From Acidobacteriota bacterium (GTDB lineage: Bacteria; Acidobacteriota; Terriglobia; Acidiferrales; UBA7541): 46,680 bases of DNA. A program made the position numbers and the translations under genes. Where the stretch lies: the NCBI GenBank assembly GCA_003223295.1, contig QHYM01000135.1, positions 1 through 46,680 of the forward strand, given 5' to 3'. Positions 41,292 through 46,680 of this stretch are shown piece by piece; the stretch's first letter is position 1, and the number at the start of each line of letters is the position of its first letter. A model generated the notes under the pieces. It worked only from the letters and a program-made list of their open reading frames with translations. It searched no databases and had not been told where the DNA came from.

Positions 41292-41313
41292 ATTTGTACG
41301 CAAACGTGCAAAG
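41292..41313. promoter_or_regulatory. satD operator 1
   Basis: ATTTGTAC-N6-GTGCAAAG, three mismatched positions from the perfect palindrome at most. It lies between the probable transcription start and the satD ATG. Its centre is exactly 28 bp from operator 2. Confidence 0.6.
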
Positions 41314-41319
41314 CTGTGT

Positions 41320-41341
41320 ATTTGTACATAAAAGTACAAAT
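41320..41341. promoter_or_regulatory. satD operator 2
   Basis: A perfect palindrome, ATTTGTAC-N6-GTACAAAT, with spacer ATAAAA. It is separated from each neighbouring operator by six bases. Confidence 0.7.
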
Positions 41342-41347
41342 CATAGA

Positions 41348-41369
41348 ATTTGTACAATATCGTACAAAT
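41348..41369. promoter_or_regulatory. satD operator 3, overlapping the -10 box
   Basis: A perfect palindrome, ATTTGTAC-N6-GTACAAAT, spacer AATATC. The predicted -10 box lies inside it, so a protein bound here would block RNA polymerase. Confidence 0.7.
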
Positions 41370-41382
41370 CAAGAAAAGTCAA
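41354..41382 (-). promoter_or_regulatory. satD promoter
   Basis: On the minus strand, TTGACT (41377-41382), a 17-bp spacer, then TATTGT (41354-41359). Transcription would start near 41347 and give a leader of about 83 bases containing operators 1 and 2. Confidence 0.55.
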
Positions 41383-41438
41383 GTACGGCTCAATACTGTT
41401 GGTCAGTTCCGGGGGATGGGCCCCGCTGGCGGCGCGGG

Positions 41439-41798
41439 TCAATAGCGCGGTGGCATGGCTGCAGCGTTCGCAGCGGCCTGGACCGGCTTGTAACCGCAGC
41501 TCGCCGCCTTGCGCATCGCTTCCAGTCCTTCGGCGTTAGACAGCAGCGCCGTGGTCTGGCATTCGCGTAAGGAGCCGCCGGCGCCAAACGCCAAAGCAAT
41601 CGCGGCCGCCGAGATGCTGTCCGGCATGTCGGTGATCAGCACGGCGTCGTACTGCCCGAACGCGAAGTAAGAGCTCAGCACTCTTCCTCCGAGTTTCTCG
41701 ATGGGGGCCCTTACGGCGTCGAACCGGTTCTGAGGATTCGCAATGAGCTTGGCTAGTGCTTCCGGCGTGTAGCTTACCTGATGAAGATAGAACGACAT
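41439..41798 (-). CDS. GYD-domain protein
   Basis: A 119-residue small protein of the GYD family: YLHQVSYTPEALAKLIANPQ, NRFDAVRAPIEKLGGRVLSS, and the naming motif region YFAFGQYDAVLITDMPDSIS (GQYD for GYD), then AAAIALAFGAGGSLRECQTT and ALLSNAEGLEAMRKAASCGY. The fold is ferredoxin-like, near the EthD/Dabb group; function is unknown, with a possible role in small-molecule handling. The ATG at 41798 has AAGGAGG about eight bases upstream. It ends about 40 bp from operator 3 of satD but is transcribed towards it, so the satD promoter region separates them. No partner gene is evident. Confidence 0.85.
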   Translation of the reverse strand: MSFYLHQVSYTPEALAKLIANPQNRFDAVRAPIEKLGGRVLSSYFAFGQYDAVLITDMPDSISAAAIALAFGAGGSLRECQTTALLSNAEGLEAMRKAASCGYKPVQAAANAAAMPPRY

Positions 41799-41871
41799 GA
41801 TAGGCCTCCTTGTGGCTAGTCAGGACTCCGGGATACCAGGGCAATTAGCGGGGAATATGGGCCGATGATTT

Positions 41872-41897
41872 GCGCGCGTCAAGTGGCTAACGCGCGC
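41872..41897 (-). terminator. Hairpin at the end of the small Cys-rich ORF
   Basis: GCGCGCGT (41872-41879) and ACGCGCGC (41890-41897) form an 8-bp GC stem with a 10-base loop that contains the ORF stop codon. No U-run follows on the minus strand, so termination is uncertain. Confidence 0.35.
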
Positions 41898-42093
41898 GAT
41901 ACGTGAATGCTTGTGCAGCCGACTTAGGGCTTGGTGGGGCCAGACTTTTTTTCCGCAGCGGGTCTTTCTTCGGGCGATTGGCCCTTCTTGTGGGTGCTCG
42001 GGAGACCAGGATCCCTTCGCAGCAGGGAACGACGCGAAGGACCATACCGCGACTCCTATGACAGGGACAAGTACAGTCTTTGCACTTCTTCAT
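41887..42093 (-). CDS. Possible small Cys-rich protein, 68 aa
   Basis: The N-terminus MKKCKDCTCPCHRSRG and PCC a few residues on give six Cys and one His in 26 residues, which could bind a metal; the rest is Lys/Arg/Pro-rich. I do not recognise a family. In favour: the ATG, the clustered Cys at the start, and a hairpin at the stop. Against: a weak ribosome-binding site (GGAG about 13 bases upstream), the short length and no protein-like features in the C-terminal half. It may be a chance ORF. Confidence 0.3.
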   Translation of the reverse strand: MKKCKDCTCPCHRSRGMVLRVVPCCEGILVSRAPTRRANRPKKDPLRKKSLAPPSPKSAAQAFTYRAR

Positions 42094-42213
42094 TGGCGGA
42101 CGATCTCCGCGTCATTTTGCGTTTCCGCAGTGATTGAAAACAAGCGAGTAAGGCGATCAAGCCCAGGGAGTAGCGAAGCAGCCCGCGCCGGAAACAAAGC
42201 TCTAAAATAAAAA

Positions 42214-42237
42214 GGGCGGCGTTATTTCGCGCCGCCC
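42214..42237 (-). terminator. Strong hairpin with leftward U-tract
   Basis: GGGCGGCG (42214-42221) and CGCCGCCC (42230-42237). On the minus strand it is followed by TTTTTATTTTA, the form of a rho-independent terminator. No minus-strand gene lies to its right, so its transcript is unknown; it may predate the phage-like remnant. The 42094-42330 stretch otherwise shows nothing. Confidence 0.6.
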
Positions 42238-42330
42238 CAAAGTCAACATGCAGTTGTGCACGTTGGCCAAGCGAGTTGCCAATAGCCTACGCGTGATTTC
42301 ATAGGATTGCAATATCAAATAATGAAATAA

Positions 42331-43474
42331 CGACCCTTAGCCTTTCAAAATCTTCTTATAACTACAGTCGGCTCATTCGACGCACCCATCGAAATCTTCG
42401 GCGGCCTGGTGTCTCCGGCTGATCTGCCGCACGGCGTTTCGCCCGATTGCCAGGACGTGATTTTCAGCAACGGCGGCGTCGCCACACGCCCCGGCCTGCA
42501 ATCGCTCTTCGGTCCGCTTACGGAAATCCCACCGTTAACGATGTCCAAACGTACGAAACGCTGAACGCCACGCTGCGCACCCTGGCACTGGACTCGAACG
42601 GCGTGCTCTACAAAGAGGCGACTCCAGGAACGTTGTCCAGCATCGCGAGCGGCCTGGCAACGAACGCTTACGCGAATTCCACCACACTTTTCGGCAGGGA
42701 GTACCTAGCCACCAGCGACGGCAAAACCGGCAATGACCTCCCGCGCCAGTATGACGACACGAATTTCGATCGCGTCAGCCAGAGCGGCCCGGGCGCAGGG
42801 CCAGCTGTCGTCGACGAAAACGTGATCGTCTCCATCGCCGCGAGCCCCAACGGCGCCACTGAGCCCGCCGCCGTCACAATCGCCGCCAGCCCAAACGGCG
42901 CCACTGGAAACGGTTTCCTCGTCACTATCACCACCACCACCGCGCATGGCCTCTCGGCGGGTCAATCCGTCCCGCCACGAACTGGACAGCCAGCGGCGGC
43001 AAGCGCGCCGTCGTCACCAACATTCCCATCGGTCCATCGCATATCGTCGGCAGGATTCTCTGCTTCACTGGCGCGGGCGGCGTCGGCATCGGCGAAGACT
43101 GGGTAGTCATCGCCCACCGCACCGGGCTGTGTATTTTCAACGGTGGCCAGCCCGTCAAAATCTCTCAGGAGATTCAGCCCACCTGGAACCAAATCAATTG
43201 GCAGTACGGCCATACGCTGTGGGTCACTGTGGACACCAAAGAGCGGCGCATTCTCATCGGTGCGCCCCTGGGTACGGCCACTTCGCCCAACAAGACTCTC
43301 GTGCTGGATTATCGCGACCTGGACGACGCGGAAGAAATCGCCGGACGCCCGCCCATCAACATCACCTACTCCGGCAGCAAAACCGCCACCGACAAAACCC
43401 GCAAGTGGGCGCCGTGGACCATCGCCGCTAACGCCTGTGCACTCATCGCGATTCTGCACACAATTGAGATATAA
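42331..43474 (+). pseudogene. Decayed virus-type structural protein gene
   Basis: Three frames join into what looks like one long structural protein. Frame one: TTVGSFDAPIEIFGGLVSPA, DLPHGVSPDCQDVIFSNGGV, ATRPGLQSLFG (42331 to about 42520, no start codon; a stop precedes it). Frame two, after a shift near 42520: NPTVNDVQTYETLNATLRTL ... LFGREYLATSDGKTGNDLPR, QYDDTNFDRVSQSGPGAGPA. Frame three, from about 42965: VTNIPIGPSHIVGRILCFTG, then WVVIAHRTGLCIFNGGQPVK, TWNQINWQYGHTLWVTVDTK, RKWAPWTIAANACALIAIL. This order resembles proteins found in prophage-like islands of Acidobacteria, but I cannot confirm the family. Frameshifts plus a likely deletion near 42960 make it non-functional. Confidence 0.6.
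42834..42923 (+). repeat. 45-bp tandem repeat inside the decayed gene
   Basis: The first 28 bases of 42834-42878 recur at 42879-42906 with two changes, giving two copies of IAASPNGAT 15 residues apart. Confidence 0.6.
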
Positions 43475-43509
43475 TCCGGCCAAAGAAATGCTTAAACCCG
43501 GCGCCCTTC

Positions 43510-45375
43510 ATGTCTGCTAGCCTAGATCTTCTTCATCCCTCGCGCCTTGACGACAGGAAACTCGATTCCTGGAAAGAAATTGCCGATTACCTGGACCGCG
43601 AAGTCCGCACCGTGCAGCGCTGGGAGAAAACTGAAAACCTTCCGGTCCATCGTCACGAGCACCAAAAGAAGTCCACGGTTTACGCGTTCACTAGCGAACT
43701 GGACGATTGGCGCAAGAATCGCCAGCCCAAAGACGATCCCGAAGCCGACGCAGTTTTCGTGCCGGAGCCCGATGTGGGCGATGTTTCTCCGGAATCCGGC
43801 AACGGCAATGCAAATCCAGCGACACAGGCGCCTCTCGCCCCTGCGGCCCACGACTCCGCTAATTCGCTCGCGCAAGCCGTCTCCGCTTCAAAGCTGAAGC
43901 GTGCTGCCACAGCGACGGCTGTCGTCGTATTGGTTTTGGTCGCCGCCTACGCTTTCTATCGCTGGGTTCAACCCGGGCCAATTCGCTCGAATAAGGTTCG
44001 TCTCGTCGTCATTCCGTTCACCAATCTCAGCGGCGACTCCAAGCAGGATTATTTCAGCGCCGGCTTGACCGACGAAATGATTACGCGGCTTGGCAATCTC
44101 GATCCGCAGCACCTTGGAGTGATTGCCGCCACTTCTTCCAGCGCGCTCGCCGGGAAGCCCATCGCGGAAATTGGCCGCGCGCTCGATGTGCAATACGCTC
44201 TCGAAGGAAGCGTGCGTCGCGACGGCAACCATGTGCGCATCGATGTCCAGCTCATTCAGGTGAGTGACCAGACGCATCTCTGGGCCGATTCCTATGATCG
44301 CGACCTCAATGACATACTGCACGTCCAGGACGATGTCAGCGCTGCGGTAGCCGGCAAGATTAGCCTCGCTCTGAATCCGTCCAGCAGCAAAGGCGGTGGA
44401 CCTGTCGCAAAGCGCACCGTGAACCCCGACGCTTATGATGCGTACCTCCGCGGCCGTTTTTACTGGACCAATCGCGGCGACCTGCACAAGAGCCTTGAGG
44501 CCTATCAACAGGCCATCCAAATAGATCCGCAGTATGCCCTGGCGTACGCGGGCCTCGCCAACGGCTACGCCCTAATGGGGCAAGTACCTTACGACGATTT
44601 AAAACCTTCCGATGCTAAACCCAAGGCGAAGCAAGCAGCCGAGCACGCCCTCCAGCTTGACCCAGAGCTCGCTGAGGCCCACACTGCCCTCGCCAACGTG
44701 GCGTTCAGCTATGACTGGGACTTCGAGACCGCAGAACGGGAGTTTCAGCGCGCCGTGGCCCTTGGTCCGAATGATCCCACTCCACACCTGTGGTACGGTC
44801 ACTACTTCATTGTCCGCAACCGCCTGCCCCAGGCCCTGGAAGAGAACTCCCACACGCTGGAACTTGACCCAGTCTCTCCAGTATTCAATACCGTCCGGGC
44901 GCAGATCGAATACAGTGCAAGAAACTACGACGCAGCAGTGGCCCAGGGAATGCGCGTCGTAGAGCAATACCCATCCTATTGGCTGGCATATATCTGGCTG
45001 GGATCTGCCTATCGCGAGAAAAAAATGTATGCCGAGGCGTTGCAGCAGTTTTCCAAAGGCCGCCAACTCTCCGCCGACCAGCCTGTCCTAATTGCCTTAT
45101 ACGGGCACGCACTCGCCGTCTCCGGCGATGCTGCGGGCGCCCGCAAGGCACTCGCGGATCTCCAGCATCTGGCCCAGTCGCGCTACGTTTCCTCACTCTA
45201 CTTTGCCGCCATCCATTTGGGCCTCGGTGAAAAGAGCAAAGCTCTCGACGGGCTCGAGCGCGCTTACAAAGAGCGCAACGACTACCTGGCCTATCTTGGC
45301 GTAGACCCACTGGCCGACCCGCTGCGCTCCGACCCGCGCTTCACGCAGTTGCTCCACAAAATCGGCATCATGTAG
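43510..45375 (+). CDS. Membrane regulator: HTH, TolB_N/FlgO-like domain and TPRs
   Basis: A 621-residue protein with a modular, CadC-like plan. Residues about 15-70 form an HTH of the excisionase/MerR kind (RKLDSWKEIADYLDREVRTV, QRWEKTENLPVHRHEHQKKS, TVYAFTSELDDW), facing the cytoplasm. A Pro/Ala linker leads to one membrane segment at about 138-155 (ATAVVVLVLVAAYAFYRWV). The outer part begins with a TolB_N/FlgO-like domain (VRLVVIPFTNLSGDSKQDYF, SAGLTDEMITRLGNLDPQHL, LDVQYALEGSVRRDGNHVRI, LWADSYDRDLNDILHVQDDV). TPRs fill about 305-600 (AYQQAIQIDPQYALAYAGLA, AEHALQLDPELAEAHTALAN, EREFQRAVALGPNDPTPHLW). It should sense an envelope or saccharide signal and regulate DNA directly; targets are unknown. 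It follows the decayed gene by 36 bp without a visible ribosome-binding site. Confidence 0.87.
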   Translation: MSASLDLLHPSRLDDRKLDSWKEIADYLDREVRTVQRWEKTENLPVHRHEHQKKSTVYAFTSELDDWRKNRQPKDDPEADAVFVPEPDVGDVSPESGNGNANPATQAPLAPAAHDSANSLAQAVSASKLKRAATATAVVVLVLVAAYAFYRWVQPGPIRSNKVRLVVIPFTNLSGDSKQDYFSAGLTDEMITRLGNLDPQHLGVIAATSSSALAGKPIAEIGRALDVQYALEGSVRRDGNHVRIDVQLIQVSDQTHLWADSYDRDLNDILHVQDDVSAAVAGKISLALNPSSSKGGGPVAKRTVNPDAYDAYLRGRFYWTNRGDLHKSLEAYQQAIQIDPQYALAYAGLANGYALMGQVPYDDLKPSDAKPKAKQAAEHALQLDPELAEAHTALANVAFSYDWDFETAEREFQRAVALGPNDPTPHLWYGHYFIVRNRLPQALEENSHTLELDPVSPVFNTVRAQIEYSARNYDAAVAQGMRVVEQYPSYWLAYIWLGSAYREKKMYAEALQQFSKGRQLSADQPVLIALYGHALAVSGDAAGARKALADLQHLAQSRYVSSLYFAAIHLGLGEKSKALDGLERAYKERNDYLAYLGVDPLADPLRSDPRFTQLLHKIGIM

Positions 45376-45399
45376 GGCTCGCCTTCGGTGTTCACAGCA

Positions 45400-45472
45400 G
45401 GGAAGAGGCCAATCGCGGAGGCAGAGGTGCAGGGAACTAGTTCCCCTCCGAATTCCGCGATGGCCTCTTCCC
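45400..45472. terminator. Large bidirectional hairpin between convergent genes
   Basis: GGGAAGAGGCCAATCGCGGA (45400-45419) pairs with TCCGCGATGGCCTCTTCCC (45454-45472) with a single bulged A. The loop contains a perfect 14-bp palindrome, GGGAACTAGTTCCC (45432-45445). It lies between two convergent genes and probably ends both transcripts. A U-tract is not obvious. Confidence 0.6.
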
Positions 45473-45502
45473 GACTCTGCGCGATTCAAGCCCTGACGCA
45501 TC

Positions 45503-46573
45503 TCACGGGGCCGGAATCGCCGGCTGCAACTGCACGCCCATCGGAATTGTGCTGTAGATGGCGTCCACGCCCAGCGAAGCAAAAAAGTTCCAATCCGCCG
45601 GAGTGTTTGCCGGATCCGCGAACGCCCGCATTCCCAGCGAATGCGCCGCTCCTACGAACTCCGCGCCGCTGCCCGGCTGTTGCTGCTCCGCTGCGCCGAA
45701 GAAGTCCATCTCTCCTCCAACCACGCGCACGCCTGTAACTACCCCGGTTATCAGAAACTGCACCGGCGAAGCGTATCCCGGCAAACGGAATACCGGTCCA
45801 ATCTCAGCCCAGGTCAGCCCCAGCGAAATCTTCTTGTCAATAATCGTCACCGGCAATTTCGTGACGGCCTGGATCTGTGCTGGAGTCAACAATTGCAGGC
45901 CGTCGAGGTCCAGTTCGCGCGGAATCTCCGGTGCCGCTTGCGATGCCAGATACAGCAGTGCGGGAGAGAACGAGTCGAAAATCACCCGATCGGCAAACTT
46001 GGCCTGCTTTACCTCGTTCACTGCCGCCGACACAAGCGGCTGCTCGAATTCGTCTGCCGGATCGCAGTGCGGCGAGAATGCTTTGAGTTCAACAATTAGG
46101 ATTCCGCCCAAGTCGTCACTCGCCCGGTTGTTAAATTCGCGCGCCACGTTGATCACCTGGCGCAACTCCGGCACGTAGGGAAGGCGCTCCTGAAGTTGAT
46201 CGAGCGTCAGCGAATGAATGCAGGTAAAGTCGGCGAGATAGTCATCGTGAAATACCGCCAGTTTTCCGTCTTGCGTGAGCTGCACGTCCACCTCGACCAC
46301 GCGCGCGCCCAAGGTATAGGCCTGCCGCACGGAATCCATGGTGTTCTCAATCGGCAGGCCAGGATTCGTGGCCGGAGTGTACGGCCCAACGCCATGGTGT
46401 CCGATGGCAATTGGCCGCACGTTAAGCCTCAAGAAATCCTCCGCGGTGCTGTGAAGAGGGTTCCCCGGCTCCTGAGCCGCCGCAAAACCGCCACAAAGGC
46501 TCAGGCTGAGAACAACAATGGCCAGCCGTATGGGTGAGCTCAGCATATTCAGATGAGTTAGACTTGCTTGCAT
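45503..46573 (-). CDS. Exported glycerophosphodiester phosphodiesterase-like protein
   Basis: From ATG 46573, preceded by AAGGAG eight bases upstream on the coding strand, 356 residues. A signal peptide (PIRLAIVVLSLSLCGGFAAA) is followed by a TIM-barrel GDPD domain: RPIAIGHHGVGPYTPATNPG, PIENTMDSVRQAYTLGARVV, EVDVQLTQDGKLAVFHDDYL, IVELKAFSPHCDPADEFEQP, and near the end GAAHSLGMRAFADPANTPAD and LGVDAIYSTIP. The catalytic His/Glu/Asp (ENT, EVDVQLT, HDD) are present, but the usual HRG motif reads HHG. GDPDs hydrolyse glycerophosphodiesters to glycerol-3-phosphate and alcohol; this one would do so in the periplasm. Upstream (46574-46680) only promoter DNA is expected; no gene is seen. Confidence 0.88.
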   Translation of the reverse strand: MQASLTHLNMLSSPIRLAIVVLSLSLCGGFAAAQEPGNPLHSTAEDFLRLNVRPIAIGHHGVGPYTPATNPGLPIENTMDSVRQAYTLGARVVEVDVQLTQDGKLAVFHDDYLADFTCIHSLTLDQLQERLPYVPELRQVINVAREFNNRASDDLGGILIVELKAFSPHCDPADEFEQPLVSAAVNEVKQAKFADRVIFDSFSPALLYLASQAAPEIPRELDLDGLQLLTPAQIQAVTKLPVTIIDKKISLGLTWAEIGPVFRLPGYASPVQFLITGVVTGVRVVGGEMDFFGAAEQQQPGSGAEFVGAAHSLGMRAFADPANTPADWNFFASLGVDAIYSTIPMGVQLQPAIPAP

Positions 46574-46680
46574 GGAGTTGCTCCTTTCCGGATTACCGCC
46601 GCCGAAACGACGTTGCTGTCGAACACGAAACAACATGGGCGCGTTAATGATCAAGCGACAAGGAGCGACATAAAGCCTTT

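Noticed and set aside
41292-41369. Three evenly spaced repeats read as a short CRISPR array
   Set aside because: Units are palindromes with six-base linkers, no spacer-sized unique sequence and no cas genes; they fit operators.

Overview
The window reads as about 46.7 kb of chromosome from a soil-type member of the Acidobacteriota, probably class Terriglobia. This is inferred from gene style, not from a marker gene: a tol-pal cluster whose TolA slot holds a short TonB-like protein, a Pal with an Ig-like insert, a PPIase/FG-GAP/UnbV giant, HTH-TolB_N-TPR membrane regulators, GMC/gluconate-dehydrogenase pairs, and an intergenic repeat whose translation gives the familiar VIPSAARNL string. No rRNA, tRNA, insertion sequence or CRISPR array was seen.

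Layout. 1-3.8 kb: a decayed sensor histidine kinase, an unrecognised 601-residue membrane protein (-) and a frameshifted DUF4440/SnoaL-like gene (-). 3.8-7.4 kb: a (-) pair made of a PpiC-TPR-FG-GAP-UnbV protein and a CusF/SCO1 copper protein. 7.5-12.9 kb: a tight (+) run nfo-leuS-guaA. 13-15.1 kb: an XRE regulator (-) diverging from an ECF sigma / anti-sigma / Spy-like trio (+). 15.1-19.4 kb (-): gluconate-dehydrogenase-like subunit 3 and GMC oxidoreductase, an MDR reductase, and ssb. 19.6-21.2 kb (+): a membrane-anchored PD40 propeller flanked on both sides by TGANNNN heptamer repeats. 21.5-27.0 kb (-): tolQ-tolR-tonB/tolA-tolB-pal-cpoB. 27.1-28.4 kb (-): a shrunken propeller protein and a DUF1259 protein. 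28.4-30.6 kb (+): miaB, a bifunctional-nuclease-family gene and a broken coupled gene. 30.7-32.7 kb (-): a small secreted protein and a MATE pump. 33-37.8 kb (+): PilZ, parA-parB, a hypothetical, ypdA-like reductase, a stand-alone nuoI and a small hypothetical. 37.9-41.3 kb (-): a PRMT-like methyltransferase, a MOSC protein, and a DUF3307 membrane protein preceded by a SatD-family regulator. 41.4-46.6 kb: a GYD protein, a small Cys-rich ORF, a decayed virus-type structural gene, an HTH-TolB_N-TPR regulator (+) and a periplasmic GDPD-like protein (-).

The most striking feature is the satD-DUF3307 locus. Three 22-bp palindromes, ATTTGTAC-N6-GTACAAAT, sit exactly 28 bp apart between the satD promoter and its start codon, with related sites between satD and the DUF3307 gene. 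The SatD protein has a C-terminal helix-turn-helix and an N-terminal domain whose motif order recalls class III nucleotide cyclases. This suggests a self-regulated, ligand-responsive switch controlling a membrane protein. Other items worth attention are the bacterial PRMT-like enzyme with a THW motif, several genes broken by single-base indels (some at homopolymers, so either real decay or assembly error), and a phage-like remnant.
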